64,000 nucleotides of DNA from Hyphobacterium sp. CCMP332 (GTDB lineage Bacteria > Bacteroidota > Bacteroidia > Cytophagales > CCMP332). A program made the position numbers and the translations under genes. The notes below the pieces were generated by a model. The model was given only the letters and a program-made list of their open reading frames with translations. It made no database searches and was not told where the DNA came from. The stretch spans positions 440,001 through 504,000 of the forward strand of contig CP058647.1 in NCBI GenBank assembly GCA_014323545.1, in the 5' to 3' direction. Below, piece after piece: positions 1 through 9,031 of this stretch (position 1 is its first letter; each line of letters begins with the position of its first letter).

Positions 1-1847
1 AAAACATCATCGCCCGGAATGGGGTTACAACATTTCGCTAATACGTAATCTACCTTATCCATGTCCTCTCCTATCAAGAGGTAATCTGAATTGTCATTAC
101 GAATTTTTTTAACTTCTTTTTTGAAGCCAAGCGCATCTCTGAATCTTTTTAGCGCGCTGGACTTTTGCTTATCGAGAAATTTCTTGAAACTTTTGAGATC
201 CTTGAGTTCAAGATTCCCATTTCCAAAGCGATAGTAAATCTCCTTATCACCTCTCAGGCTAAAATAGGAACGCATTTTAACCATTATATCAGGGCTGGGT
301 TCTATCCCTAACTGTTTCATTTTTTTGAAAAACAGATCGCGTCCTATCTCTATTATTTCCTTCTTACCTTCTTTTAAGACACTTTTGATTTTGGCTTTGG
401 CTTTGGAGGTTACCACAAAATTCAACCAATCTTCCGAGGGCTTTTGTTTTTGGCTGGTCAGAATTTCAACCTGATCGCCATTGCTCAATTTATAGCTAAG
501 TGGAACTAGTTTATGATTCACTTTTGCTCCTATGCAATTGGCTCCAATTTGTGTGTGTATTTCAAATGCAAAGTCCAAAGCAGTGGCACCGGCTGCCAGT
601 GTTTTTAAATCACCCTGAGGTGTAAAAACAAATACCTCCTCATTAAATAAATTTGATCTGAAATCATCAAGAAATTCCAAAGCCGAAGTTTCATTCTGTT
701 CTAATAAATCTCGAACCCTGTTCAACCAACCGTCCAGTGCAGGTGCAGATTTTTTAGAATCTCCGCTTTTGTATTTCCAATGTGCAGCGTATCCCATTTC
801 TGCAATTTCATCCATTCTTCGTGATCTTATTTGCACTTCAACCCATTGCCCGGTATTGCTCATTACCGTGGTATGCAAGGATTCATAACCATTGGCTTTG
901 GAGGTGCTGATCCAATCTCTTAAGCGATCTGGATTGGGTTTGTAGAAATCAGTTACCAAAGAGTAAACATGCCAGCAAGCGGCCTTTTCCTTATCTTCAG
1001 GCACGTCAATAATTATTCTTACAGCAAACAGATCATACACTTCCTCAAAAGGTATGTTCTGCTTTTTCATTTTATTGTAAATGGAATGTATAGATTTGGG
1101 CCGGCCTTTAATTTCGAATTCAATGTTTTCTTTGTTGAGAACTGCTTTGATAGGTTTTATAAAATCCCTAATAAATTTACTTCGAACATCTTTGGTTAAA
1201 GCAATTTTTCTGGTGATTCCCCAATAGGAATCGCTGTCATTGTATTTTAAATAAAGATCCTCCAGTTCTGATTTAATGGAATACAGCCCAAGACGATGCG
1301 CTAATGGTGCATAGAGGTAAATGGTCTCTGCTGAAATTTTCAACTGCTTTTCCCGCATCATACTATCCAGTGTTCGCATGTTATGCAGTCGGTCGGCAAT
1401 TTTGATCAAGATTACCCTTACATCTTCTGATAATGTAAGGAGCATTTTTCTAAAATTTTCAGCCTGTTGAGATGTGCCGTATTCAAAGCTGCCGGATATT
1501 TTGGTCAGGCCATCGATGATTTTTGCCACTTTCTGGCCAAACATTCTTTCGATGTCGTGCAATTCATAATCTGTATCTTCAACTACATCGTGGAGTAATG
1601 CTGATACAATGGAAGTGGTGCCAAGACCTATTTCATCAATACAAATCTCTGCAACGGCCAAAGGGTGGTATATATAAGGCTCTCCGGATTTTCTTCGCAT
1701 ATCCTTATGCGCATCCAGGGAAAGATTAAAGGCCTTTTTAATAATCTTCGCATCTCCATCTTTGAGCATGGGCTTGGCCTTTCTCAAAAGACGCCTGTAC
1801 CTCCTCAGAATTTCTTTCTTTTCTACTTCATTTTCCGCTACAAGCAT
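1..1847 (-). CDS. rel: Bifunctional (p)ppGpp synthetase/hydrolase, RelA/SpoT family (3' end outside window)
   Basis: Makes and degrades the stringent-response alarmone (p)ppGpp in the cytoplasm. The first 615 residues are visible. An HD hydrolase domain has H61, H86-D87 and E90-D91 (LLHDVVEDTD). The synthetase domain follows with the GYESLHTTV motif, then a TGS domain (VFVFTPQGDLKTLAAGATAL). Both catalytic halves look intact, so it should be a true bifunctional enzyme. Family members are about 730-745 residues, so roughly the last 120 residues, including the ACT domain, lie beyond position 1. ATG at 1847 is the start that keeps the usual short N-terminus. The upstream 172 bp up to the tRNA-Leu copies is shared with the divergent tRNA promoter. 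Confidence 0.96.
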   Translation of the reverse strand, partial: MLVAENEVEKKEILRRYRRLLRKAKPMLKDGDAKIIKKAFNLSLDAHKDMRRKSGEPYIYHPLAVAEICIDEIGLGTTSIVSALLHDVVEDTDYELHDIERMFGQKVAKIIDGLTKISGSFEYGTSQQAENFRKMLLTLSEDVRVILIKIADRLHNMRTLDSMMREKQLKISAETIYLYAPLAHRLGLYSIKSELEDLYLKYNDSDSYWGITRKIALTKDVRSKFIRDFIKPIKAVLNKENIEFEIKGRPKSIHSIYNKMKKQNIPFEEVYDLFAVRIIIDVPEDKEKAACWHVYSLVTDFYKPNPDRLRDWISTSKANGYESLHTTVMSNTGQWVEVQIRSRRMDEIAEMGYAAHWKYKSGDSKKSAPALDGWLNRVRDLLEQNETSALEFLDDFRSNLFNEEVFVFTPQGDLKTLAAGATALDFAFEIHTQIGANCIGAKVNHKLVPLSYKLSNGDQVEILTSQKQKPSEDWLNFVVTSKAKAKIKSVLKEGKKEIIEIGRDLFFKKMKQLGIEPSPDIMVKMRSYFSLRGDKEIYYRFGNGNLELKDLKSFKKFLDKQKSSALKRFRDALGFKKEVKKIRNDNSDYLLIGEDMDKVDYVLAKCCNPIPGDDV

Positions 1848-1949
1848 AAAACCAAAAATAAGAATTTGAATGAATAAATTTCATTTGATTTAGCTTACAT
1901 TTATGTAACAAAATAATGTTAAAAATATTCGAGATTTCAATTTTTATAT

Positions 1950-1957
1950 TACTTTTG
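1950..1957 (+). promoter_or_regulatory. Putative -7 box for the tRNA-Leu region
   Basis: TACTTTTG fits the Bacteroidota -7 consensus TAnnTTTG and lies about 60 bp before the first (broken) tRNA-Leu copy. No convincing -33 TTTG is seen. If this is the tRNA promoter, the broken copy would be transcribed as a leader of the intact tRNA-Leu. Confidence 0.45.
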
Positions 1958-2019
1958 CAGCCTCTTTGTAAAAACCGGGTAAGTTCGGTTTATTTATTGG
2001 TATTAAGTCATAAACAATT

Positions 2020-2081
2020 GCGGATGTGGCGAAATTGGTAGACCTGCCTGCCGACAGGCAGGCGCACTAGATGTCTAGTGC
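2020..2081 (+). pseudogene. Broken tRNA-Leu 5' half with palindrome inserted in the D-loop
   Basis: The first 23 nt match the intact tRNA-Leu that begins at 2131. A 20-bp palindrome (2043-2062) follows, and then nine more tRNA bases (CGCACTAGA, 2063-2071). After that the match stops: there is no anticodon, variable arm or T arm. The bases at the break fold back on themselves, GCACTAGA-TG-TCTAGTGC (2064-2081). It cannot make a tRNA. The same architecture is seen beside tRNA-Arg and tRNA-Pro in this window. Confidence 0.85.
2043..2062 (+). repeat. 20-bp palindromic element, copy 1
   Basis: CCTGCCTGCCGACAGGCAGG, an 8-bp inverted repeat around CCGA, inserted exactly between TAGA and CGC of the tRNA-Leu D arm, immediately before the 3' strand of the D-stem. 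Another copy, differing at one base, is at 9603-9622. Confidence 0.85.
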
Positions 2082-2130
2082 TGTTTGAATGCAAGGTAAA
2101 ATATCAATTAAAATCATCTGATTGTTAGAT

Positions 2131-2212
2131 GCGGATGTGGCGAAATTGGTAGACGCACTAGACTTAGGATCTAGCGCCGCGAGGCATGGGGGTTCGAGTC
2201 CCTCCATCCGCA
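2131..2212 (+). tRNA. tRNA-Leu (anticodon UAG)
   Basis: Complete 82-nt cloverleaf. The acceptor stem is GCGGATG/CATCCGC, the anticodon stem CTAGA/TCTAG with loop CTTAGGA, followed by a long class II variable arm and the T arm GGTTCGAGTCC. The discriminator is A and the CCA is not fully encoded. It is followed directly by a terminator and the trigger factor gene. Confidence 0.96.
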
Positions 2213-2216
2213 CATC

Positions 2217-2256
2217 AAGCCCTGATTCTTAAGGCGTTTCGGGGCTTTTTTTATTT
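2217..2256 (+). terminator. Rho-independent terminator after tRNA-Leu
   Basis: The stem AGCCCTGA / TCGGGGCT (one G:T pair) is followed by a run of seven T. It ends 13 nt before the tig start codon, so tig must have its own transcription start or be reached by readthrough. Confidence 0.75.
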
Positions 2257-2269
2257 AAAACTTAGAAAA

Positions 2270-3610
2270 TTGGAAATTACACTTAACAAAAAGGAATCTA
2301 ACCACGGTCACATCGAAATTAAATTCGATGAAAAAGACTACAAGGAAAAGATTGAACAAAAACTAAAAGAATACGGCAAAACCGCCAGCCTTAAAGGTTT
2401 TAGACCGGGAAAAGTACCTCCCGGACTGATCAATAAAATGTACGGCAAAAGCATTAAAATTGATGAAATCAACAAAATGGTTTCCGAATCAGTGGAGTCT
2501 TATATCAAGGAAAAAGATCTGAAACTTATTGGTGATCCTCTTCCTGCTAAGGATAGCCTGGAAGGAATAGACTGGGCTGAACAAAAGGATTTCGAATTTA
2601 AATACGAAGTTGGGCTTGTACCCAATTTTGAAATTCCCCTTTCGGAAAAATCAAAATTTACCAAGTACGAAATAAAACCGGATCAAAAAACGCTGGATAA
2701 GACGATTTTAAACATTCGTAAACAAAGTGCCGAAAGAAATGAAATGAAAGAAGTTGCTGATGATAGTGTTCTCACCGGTAAACTTGAAAACAAAGAGGCG
2801 GAACTTGAAAAACAATCGGAAATTGATTTGTCACTCATTAGTTCGGCAAAAGAAAAAAAGTCATTTATTGGTAAAAAAGTAGGTGATACAGTTGAAATCA
2901 ATCTTGTAAAAGCATTTGATAAAGAGCCAGATGAGCTTTCCAGAATTACAGGAAAAGCACTTATTGAGACCAAAAAAATGAAGGGGAAGTTTCACTTTAC
3001 CATAGAAAAAATTGAAACGTTAAAATTACCTGAACTTAACAAAGATCTTTACGACCGTGCAATTGGTCCTGATAAAGCTAAAGACGAAAGTGAATTTAAA
3101 AATGAGGTAGAAAAAATCATTGCCAAAAATAACGATCGCGAATCCGAAGGTTTTCTTCAGCGGGAAATACAGGATTATTTGGTGGACAAAACCAAAATGG
3201 AACTTCCCAAAGAATTTCTGAAGCGTTGGTTATTAGTGAGTAATGACGGAAAAGTAACTGAAGAGCAAATCGAAAAGGAATTCGACCTCTATGTCAAAGA
3301 ATTAAAATGGAATTTGATCATCAGTAAAATCCAACAGGAGCAAAAAATTGAGATCAAACACGAAGACATCCTCGAAGAAACCAGGAATATGGTTATAAAT
3401 CAGTTTGGAGGTGGCTTTGATCCTAACCAAATGGGAGAATTTTTAGAACAATTTGTTCAAAATTACCTTAAAGAAAATAAGGGTCAGAATTACATGAATA
3501 TTCACCGACGACTATTGGACCAAAAGGTCATGGAATGGACCAGAAACCTCATTACAGTAAAGGATAAAAAAGTTACTTGGGAAGAATTTGAGAAAATAGT
3601 CTTAAAATAA
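2270..3610 (+). CDS. tig: Trigger factor (ribosome-associated chaperone, peptidyl-prolyl isomerase)
   Basis: Binds the ribosome exit tunnel and shields nascent chains. The ribosome-binding signature GFRPGKVPPGLI lies in the N-terminal domain, followed by a divergent FKBP-like domain and a long helical C-terminal domain. I chose the TTG at 2270 because it gives the family N-terminus (MEITLNKKESNHGHI) and 446 residues, a normal length. The in-frame ATG at 2186 lies inside tRNA-Leu and would add a nonsense leader. It is followed by its own terminator and then clpP-clpX, the tig-clpP-clpX order also known from enterobacteria. Confidence 0.95.
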   Translation: MEITLNKKESNHGHIEIKFDEKDYKEKIEQKLKEYGKTASLKGFRPGKVPPGLINKMYGKSIKIDEINKMVSESVESYIKEKDLKLIGDPLPAKDSLEGIDWAEQKDFEFKYEVGLVPNFEIPLSEKSKFTKYEIKPDQKTLDKTILNIRKQSAERNEMKEVADDSVLTGKLENKEAELEKQSEIDLSLISSAKEKKSFIGKKVGDTVEINLVKAFDKEPDELSRITGKALIETKKMKGKFHFTIEKIETLKLPELNKDLYDRAIGPDKAKDESEFKNEVEKIIAKNNDRESEGFLQREIQDYLVDKTKMELPKEFLKRWLLVSNDGKVTEEQIEKEFDLYVKELKWNLIISKIQQEQKIEIKHEDILEETRNMVINQFGGGFDPNQMGEFLEQFVQNYLKENKGQNYMNIHRRLLDQKVMEWTRNLITVKDKKVTWEEFEKIVLK

Positions 3611-3628
3611 GTTTTCTAAAGTCTTGAA

Positions 3629-3658
3629 AAGTCCTTAAAATTAAGGGCTTTTTTTTTG
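3629..3658 (+). terminator. Rho-independent terminator after tig
   Basis: The stem AAGTCCTTA / TAAGGGCTT with loop AAAT is followed by eight further T. It separates tig from clpP. Confidence 0.8.
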
Positions 3659-3685
3659 AATAAATATCTAAATAATTGCATATAA

Positions 3686-4357
3686 ATGAATATTAAACAG
3701 GATTTCAGAGATTATGCTGTCAAACATTTAAACTTAAATGGTATGGCAACTGATCAATATATACACACCATAGAAAACCTCACGCCAAATATCATCGAAG
3801 AGAGAAGAATGAACGCTGTGGCGATGGACGTGTTTTCAAGACTAATGATGGATCGAATTATTTTTCTCGGTGTACCTATTGATGATTACGTAGCTAATAT
3901 TGTTACTGCTCAATTATTATTTCTGGAGTCCACAGATTCGCAAAAAGACATTTTAATGTACATCAATAGCCCGGGAGGTTCTGTTTATGCCGGACTGGGT
4001 ATGTACGATACCATGCAATACGTAAGGCCCGATGTGGCAACAATTTGTACAGGTATGGCTGCTTCAATGGGCGCCATTCTTCTATGTTCAGGTGCTAGCG
4101 GCAAAAGAACTGCGCTTCCGCACTCCAGAGTAATGATTCATCAACCCATGGGTGGTATTGGAGGCCAGGCTTCGGATATTCAAATCACCGCAAACGAGAT
4201 AAAGAAAATAAAAACAGAATTGTATCAAATTCTGGCTGATCATTCCGGAAAGGATATCAAACAAATAGAAAAAGATTCAGACAGAGATTATTGGATGAGG
4301 GCACCTGAAGCTTTGAAATATGGTTTAATTGATGAAGTACTAGAAAGAAAAAATTAA
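3686..4357 (+). CDS. clpP: ATP-dependent Clp protease proteolytic subunit
   Basis: Serine peptidase (family S14) that forms the 14-mer degradation chamber used with ClpX and other Clp ATPases. The catalytic triad is visible: S127 in GMAASMGA, H152 in MIHQP, and D201 in DRDYWM. At 223 residues it is of normal length, including the short propeptide-like N-terminus. clpX starts 2 nt after its stop, so the two are almost certainly co-transcribed. Confidence 0.97.
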   Translation: MNIKQDFRDYAVKHLNLNGMATDQYIHTIENLTPNIIEERRMNAVAMDVFSRLMMDRIIFLGVPIDDYVANIVTAQLLFLESTDSQKDILMYINSPGGSVYAGLGMYDTMQYVRPDVATICTGMAASMGAILLCSGASGKRTALPHSRVMIHQPMGGIGGQASDIQITANEIKKIKTELYQILADHSGKDIKQIEKDSDRDYWMRAPEALKYGLIDEVLERKN

Positions 4358-4359
4358 TT

Positions 4360-5595
4360 ATGGCTCAGGTAAATTGTTCATTTTGTGGAAGAAGTAAGAA
4401 AGATGTTCGTCTGATGATATCGGGTATACATGCCCATATTTGCGATAAGTGTATCGAACAAGCGAATGTTATTCTTGAAGAGGAGACTAAAAATCAGGAT
4501 TCTGTTCAAACGCCTAAATTAAAACTGAACAAGCCTAAAGAAATTAAAGAATTCATAGACCAATTTGTAATTGGTCAGGATGAGGCTAAAAAAGTAATGT
4601 CCGTTGCCGTTTATAATCACTATAAGCGACTGTTGCAGGGAAAAGAAATAGACGATGATATAAATATTGAGAAATCAAATATTATAATGGTTGGCGAAAC
4701 CGGCACGGGAAAAACTTATTTAGCCAGGACCCTTGCAAGAATGCTTCAGGTTCCATTTTGCATTGCCGATGCCACTGTATTAACCGAGGCCGGTTATGTA
4801 GGGGAAGACGTTGAAAGCATCTTAACCCGTTTGTTGCAAGCGGCCAATTACGATCTTGAATCAGCCCAAAGAGGTATTGTATATATCGATGAAATAGATA
4901 AGATTGCAAGAAAGGGAGACAACCCAAGTATTACAAGAGATGTTAGTGGCGAAGGAGTGCAGCAAGCACTTCTGAAATTGCTCGAAGGAACAACGGTCAA
5001 TGTACCACCGCAAGGAGGAAGAAAACACCCCGATCAAAAAATGATTTCTGTAAATACAGAAAATATCCTGTTTATATGTGGCGGAGCTTTCGACGGAATC
5101 GATAGAGATATTGCCAAAAGGCTAAATACCAGGCCACTTGGATTTGCAGGAAATGCTAAAAAAGATAGTGATTCAAGGGTTGACGAAAATAATTTACTTC
5201 AATACGTAACCTCTCAGGATCTTAGGTCATTTGGTTTGATTCCTGAATTAATCGGAAGATTACCCGTAGTTACTTTCCTTAACCCTCTCGATGACAAAGC
5301 ATTAATTCAAATACTTAAGGAACCTAAAAATGCCATTACCAAACAATACAAGAAATTGTTTAAGATGGAAGGAATTGAATTATCATTTGATGAAGAAGCT
5401 TTAAAATATATAGTCAAAAAAGCACAGGAGTATAAATTAGGAGCAAGGGGTTTAAGATCAATATGTGAAGCAATAATGATCGATGCCATGTACGAAGGTC
5501 CATCGGATGAACAATCAAAAAATCTGAAGGTGACCAAGCGCTATGCGCAAAGTAAATTTGAAAAATCTAAACTGAGTTCTCTTAAAGCGGCTTAA
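4360..5595 (+). CDS. clpX: ATP-dependent Clp protease ATP-binding subunit ClpX
   Basis: AAA+ unfoldase that feeds substrates into ClpP. The N-terminal zinc-binding domain has C6, C9, C28 and C31. The Walker A motif GETGTGKT is at 112-119 and Walker B is IVYIDEIDK. Sensor and pore-loop regions are present, including GYVGEDVES. At 411 residues it is full length. Its 3' end overlaps the convergent menC gene by 14 nt, and no terminator is visible in the overlap. Confidence 0.97.
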   Translation: MAQVNCSFCGRSKKDVRLMISGIHAHICDKCIEQANVILEEETKNQDSVQTPKLKLNKPKEIKEFIDQFVIGQDEAKKVMSVAVYNHYKRLLQGKEIDDDINIEKSNIIMVGETGTGKTYLARTLARMLQVPFCIADATVLTEAGYVGEDVESILTRLLQAANYDLESAQRGIVYIDEIDKIARKGDNPSITRDVSGEGVQQALLKLLEGTTVNVPPQGGRKHPDQKMISVNTENILFICGGAFDGIDRDIAKRLNTRPLGFAGNAKKDSDSRVDENNLLQYVTSQDLRSFGLIPELIGRLPVVTFLNPLDDKALIQILKEPKNAITKQYKKLFKMEGIELSFDEEALKYIVKKAQEYKLGARGLRSICEAIMIDAMYEGPSDEQSKNLKVTKRYAQSKFEKSKLSSLKAA

Positions 5596-6658
5596 ATTCC
5601 AAGTCTTTTAAATCCCAATCCAGGGAATTGTTATAGGATATTTTCCCTGTAGAAATTGTTAATGGAGATTTGATATTATTCTCAAATAGCTTACCTGTGC
5701 CTAAGCCCTGATATAAGTCCGGTTTGTATTGAGATACAAATTGAGAAATAGCATTCAATCCTATATTTGATTCCAATGCAGAAGTAATCCACCAGCCTAT
5801 GCCTTGTGATTCTGCAAAATCTATCCATTGTGAAGTCTCATAGAGTCCCCCATGTAAGCTGGGTTTAAGTACAATAAATTGTGGCCTAATTAATTTTAGC
5901 AAAGCCAGTTTATCATTTGGTTCCCTAACACCAATAAGCTCCTCGTCTAACGCAATGGCTAATTTTGAATCCCTGGCTAACCGAGACATATCTTCAAAAT
6001 TTTTAACAGCAATGGGCTGTTCTATAGAATGGATATCCAGTTTGTACAACTCATTCATTATTTCCCTAGCTTCATCGTATTGAAAAGCACCATTGGCATC
6101 CACGCGTATTTCAATTTTATCTTTTCTGAATTTTTTTCTCAAATCATGAATCAAACTCATCTCACGATCTATGTCCAGGGCACCAATTTTTATTTTGATA
6201 CATTCAAATCCATCGTTGAGCTTTTGAGCAATTTGCTCTTTCATAAATTCATATTCACCCATCCAAATGAGGCCATTTATTGGAATATGTTGTTGACCAT
6301 TAAAAAAACCGGTCTTGTAAATCTGAAAAGGACTTTCTAAACGCACATCATAAAATGCGCTTTCTATTGCAAATTTTATGGATGAAAAAACCTGGTAATC
6401 CCGTTGTATAAATTCTTCTATTAACTGAGCATCGCCGTTTAGTTCTTTAAGTTTGAAATGAATTAGCGATTTTAAATCCTCGTCAAATTCCTCACTCAAT
6501 CCTTTCAATGGTCCCGCCTCACCCAGCCCAACGGCATTGGATTTTTCATTATGTAGTTTTAGAAAAGCAGAATATTTATTTTTTATAATGCCACGGGAAG
6601 TGCCGGCATCAAACTTGAAAATTAAATTTCTTTCACCCAGGGACCAGTCAAAATTCAT
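5582..6658 (-). CDS. menC: o-succinylbenzoate synthase (enolase superfamily)
   Basis: Dehydrates SHCHC to o-succinylbenzoate in menaquinone synthesis. Enolase-superfamily landmarks are in order: [12 protein letters not shown] in the capping domain, the catalytic lysine motif KIKIG, and metal ligands in [14 protein letters not shown] and LDEEL. The second catalytic lysine is in VLKPSLHGG. Length 358 fits MenC. A dipeptide epimerase is the main alternative in this superfamily, but the N-terminal GEAGPL pattern favours MenC. It overlaps the upstream gene by 4 nt (ATGA), so the two are translationally coupled. Confidence 0.85.
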   Translation of the reverse strand: MNFDWSLGERNLIFKFDAGTSRGIIKNKYSAFLKLHNEKSNAVGLGEAGPLKGLSEEFDEDLKSLIHFKLKELNGDAQLIEEFIQRDYQVFSSIKFAIESAFYDVRLESPFQIYKTGFFNGQQHIPINGLIWMGEYEFMKEQIAQKLNDGFECIKIKIGALDIDREMSLIHDLRKKFRKDKIEIRVDANGAFQYDEAREIMNELYKLDIHSIEQPIAVKNFEDMSRLARDSKLAIALDEELIGVREPNDKLALLKLIRPQFIVLKPSLHGGLYETSQWIDFAESQGIGWWITSALESNIGLNAISQFVSQYKPDLYQGLGTGKLFENNIKSPLTISTGKISYNNSLDWDLKDLEFKPL

Positions 6659-7233
6659 TTGTCAAAGTTGTATTTGGAACTGCTAAAAGATTTATATTTT
6701 TCCAGAGTGGACATAACTTTTTGCTCCCAATCTTTTTGCGGAATATCGTTCAAACCATGATCCGTTTCTTTATCATATAGCTTTTGAGTTTCAGCCAATT
6801 CTTTTAATCCTTCTTCAAAGGTTTTTTGTAATTTTTTACTGTCTTTCATACTGTTTAATTCCAATTCAGCCATTTTTTTGCGAATCTTTCTTGCATTTAA
6901 TTCCGCAATTGCGAAATGTAATTGCTCATGACTTAATAAATCATCAGACTTTAATTCAGCTTTCACCCAGGAATTTTGAGGAGAAAAATAGCAATCAACT
7001 TTCCAGCTAAATTCACCCTCCTGGAATGACATTCCAAATTCTGTTCTTGTGTAAGTTTCAGCAGCCATCGGACTGCTTTTTACAGCTCTTGCTTTAAAAT
7101 CTTTCCAGGACAAATTGATGCTGTCATTCCATCTTATTTTTTCCTGAGCATTTACAGAATGGCTTATTGATATGAACAAGTTAAATGTCAGGAAGAATAA
7201 AGTACACCTGAATGAATTATTTCCGTAAATCAT
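6655..7233 (-). CDS. Secreted DUF922-like putative zinc protease
   Basis: A 192-residue protein with an N-terminal signal peptide ending around VNAQ. It contains an HExxH zinc-protease signature (LLSHEQLHFAIAE) followed by a charged helix, the pattern I associate with DUF922. The C-terminal third is lysine/glutamate rich and probably helical. It is coupled to menC by an ATGA overlap, but no metabolic link is obvious. Substrate unknown. Confidence 0.7.
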   Translation of the reverse strand: MIYGNNSFRCTLFFLTFNLFISISHSVNAQEKIRWNDSINLSWKDFKARAVKSSPMAAETYTRTEFGMSFQEGEFSWKVDCYFSPQNSWVKAELKSDDLLSHEQLHFAIAELNARKIRKKMAELELNSMKDSKKLQKTFEEGLKELAETQKLYDKETDHGLNDIPQKDWEQKVMSTLEKYKSFSSSKYNFDK

Positions 7234-7275
7234 TATTTGATTCTTTCTAAATGGATATCAAAATAAACATAAAAA

Positions 7276-7301
7276 AAGCAGAACCGAAGTTCTGCTTTTC
7301 T
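7276..7301 (-). terminator. Rho-independent terminator after the usp gene
   Basis: The hairpin AGCAGAAC / GTTCTGCT with a CGAA loop is flanked by A- and T-runs on both sides. It lies downstream of the universal stress gene on the minus strand and could act in both directions. Confidence 0.8.
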
Positions 7302-7318
7302 TAAGGTTGATTTTATAA

Positions 7319-8173
7319 TTATTCACTTACCGCCAAATAAGGTAAATCCAACTCGTTAATCATTTTTTCAGTGTTACTTCCAAAAAATAATCGGATCAAT
7401 CCTGAATTTCCTTCAGAAATACTGGCAATTATATCCATATCGTGTTTCTGCACATAAGATTTGACCATTTGACTTAAATCGCCCTTGGAGATGATTTCAA
7501 TTGTATAATTTTTAAACTCATAATCTTTTGCAAAATCTTCCAGTAAACCTTGAATATTCTCAACAGTTGCATCTTTGTTTTGTAAAATATGTGTTAGATG
7601 TACTTTCATATTCATTAACTCGGCGAAATCACGTATGGAAGTGACGTTTTCTTCCTTATATGCTTTCATATCTGTTAAGAGCATCAAATGACCATTTTTC
7701 TTAATCCATGTCTCTTCTTTTACAATCAAAACAGGGACATCAGCAATCCTCATGGTCACAGCGGCATGGTTTCCGGAAAACCATTCCCAGAATGATGTTT
7801 CACCGCTCGTACCCATTACAATCAGGTCTGCTTTGTGATCATTTAAATAATCTTTCAATGTATCTTCAAAATCACCAATTCTAATGACTCCTGTAATTTG
7901 GTTTTGTTCATTTCCATATTTTCGGATGATTTTATCCAAATCAGATTTTTTCCTGGCAATTAATTCTGCCATGTAATGGTCATTTTCTTTGGCTTCTTCC
8001 TGTCGCAATTGAATATCTGCACTTGGACTGAAATTATCAGCCTCGGCTTTGGGAAGAGCGTGAAACAAAGTAATTTTTGCATCAATGTCTCTGGCTATTT
8101 TTAATCCGCTTGCCAGTCCATGCATTGCTTCATCGGAAAAATCTATCGGTATTAATATATTCTTAGCATTCAT
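7319..8173 (-). CDS. Universal stress protein, tandem UspA domains
   Basis: Two UspA domains in 284 residues. The first is MNAKNILIPIDFSDEAMHGL through VPVLIVKEE, and the second starts near residue 155 and is more divergent. The first domain keeps a partial nucleotide-binding loop (VMGTSGETSFWEWFSGNHA). The second shows only FFGSNTEKM and may not bind ATP. Cytoplasmic. It is monocistronic between its terminator and a divergent promoter region with a palindromic site, so regulation by a dimeric repressor or activator is plausible. Confidence 0.9.
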   Translation of the reverse strand: MNAKNILIPIDFSDEAMHGLASGLKIARDIDAKITLFHALPKAEADNFSPSADIQLRQEEAKENDHYMAELIARKKSDLDKIIRKYGNEQNQITGVIRIGDFEDTLKDYLNDHKADLIVMGTSGETSFWEWFSGNHAAVTMRIADVPVLIVKEETWIKKNGHLMLLTDMKAYKEENVTSIRDFAELMNMKVHLTHILQNKDATVENIQGLLEDFAKDYEFKNYTIEIISKGDLSQMVKSYVQKHDMDIIASISEGNSGLIRLFFGSNTEKMINELDLPYLAVSE

Positions 8174-8258
8174 AATCTTAATTTTTTTTGACTTATCTAT
8201 TAAAGTTCAAAATACATGCCTTGTCTATATAAGTTAGAGAGCTTTAAAAAATAAAAGT

Positions 8259-8311
8259 TTGTAGAATTACTTCTACAATCAATTTTATTTTTTGAGTATT
8301 ATTTCTACAAT
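8259..8311. promoter_or_regulatory. Palindromic operator candidate in the usp / SAP-like divergent promoter
   Basis: TTGTAGAA-TTAC-TTCTACAA (8259-8278) is a perfect 8-bp inverted repeat. The half ATTACTTCTACAAT (8266-8279) recurs as ATTATTTCTACAAT (8298-8311), offset by 32 bp, about three helical turns. The site lies in the 214-bp region between the divergent usp gene and the gene at 8388. The bound protein is unknown. Confidence 0.45.
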
Positions 8312-8387
8312 AAATTATAATTATATTTTGAAAATAGCAGTGAATTGCTTAGCTCTTAGCTAAAATTGAACGCATAATTAAAAAATC

Positions 8388-8636
8388 ATGAAAGATCCAT
8401 TAATACAACATGGGGCCGACTATAAAGCATTAAGAAGACAGGGTCTGAGCAAAGAATGTGCTGAAAAAATAGTACTGGCCTCTAATCTGGAAAAGCAGAA
8501 GATTGGAGAAAACCATTTTGAACAATTGTCATATGAAAATATTATGGAATTGGCTCATTTGCGAAGTATAAAAGGTATAGAATCAATGTCTAGGGAAGAA
8601 TTAATTGCGGCCCTGCGCGCTCAATCTAATAATTAG
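8388..8636 (+). CDS. Small SAP / Rho-N-like domain protein
   Basis: An 82-residue soluble protein. Its last 35 residues (ENIMELAHLRSIKGIESM then SREELIAALR) have the helix-extended-helix pattern of SAP-like / Rho N-terminal domains, which often bind nucleic acid. The first half is basic and helical. No signal peptide. It is transcribed divergently from usp across the palindromic region. Family DUF7218-like is my best guess; function unknown. Confidence 0.7.
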   Translation: MKDPLIQHGADYKALRRQGLSKECAEKIVLASNLEKQKIGENHFEQLSYENIMELAHLRSIKGIESMSREELIAALRAQSNN

Positions 8637-8701
8637 CCACTAAAAGGAGCGTATGTATTCTTTGGCTCTCCGTACGCATTTAAGATTTGGTTCTTTTTAA
8701 T

Positions 8702-9000
8702 CGCCTTTCCTGCTCACCCGGAAAATTCCGAGACGAAAACCCCTTCTGCTGCGCAGAATGTTTTCTTGTTTTATTGGCATTCAGCAACAAGGATTGGCTC
8801 ATTCCATTCGCCTTTCCTGCTCACCCGGAAAATTCCGAGACGAAAACCCCTTCTGCTGCGCAGAATGTTTTCTTGTTTTATTGGCATTCAGCAACAAGGA
8901 TTGGCTCATTCCATTCGCCTTTCCTGCTCACCCGGAAAATTCCGAGACGAAAACCCCTTCTGCTGCGCAGAATGTTTTCTTGTTTTATTGGCATTCAGCA
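8702..9000. repeat. 107-bp tandem repeat, 2.8 copies
   Basis: Copies begin at 8702, 8809 and 8916 and look identical. Each holds two small palindromes (CGGAAAATTCCG and TTCTGC-TGC-GCAGAA) and ends with a stretch matching the left arm of the large hairpin at 8974-9031. Because 107 is not a multiple of 3, reading frames shift from copy to copy, so I regard this as non-coding. It fills the gap between the gene ending at 8636 and the tRNA cluster. Confidence 0.9.
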
Positions 9001-9031
9001 CTAAAGTGCTGACGCCATAAAACAAGAAAAC
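8974..9031. repeat. Large imperfect inverted repeat at the end of the tandem array
   Basis: The left arm (8974-8992) and right arm (9014-9031) pair over 18 bp with one bulged T. An inner AGCAC-TAAA-GTGCT stem caps it. Only the last tandem unit has the right arm, so only it can form the full hairpin. Confidence 0.8.

Noticed and set aside
2020-2081. A second functional tRNA-Leu
   Set aside because: Anticodon, variable arm and T arm are missing and the D-loop is interrupted.
2186-2269. Longer start for trigger factor at an ATG inside tRNA-Leu
   Set aside because: The extra 28 residues are translated tRNA and terminator sequence. The TTG at 2270 gives the normal family N-terminus.
8702-9000. 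CRISPR-like array
   Set aside because: Units of 107 bp are directly adjacent with no unique spacers and no cas genes nearby.
8687-9020. Three overlapping open frames of 84-105 codons in the tandem repeat
   Set aside because: They are the same 107-bp repeat read in three frames, with no initiation context or family similarity.
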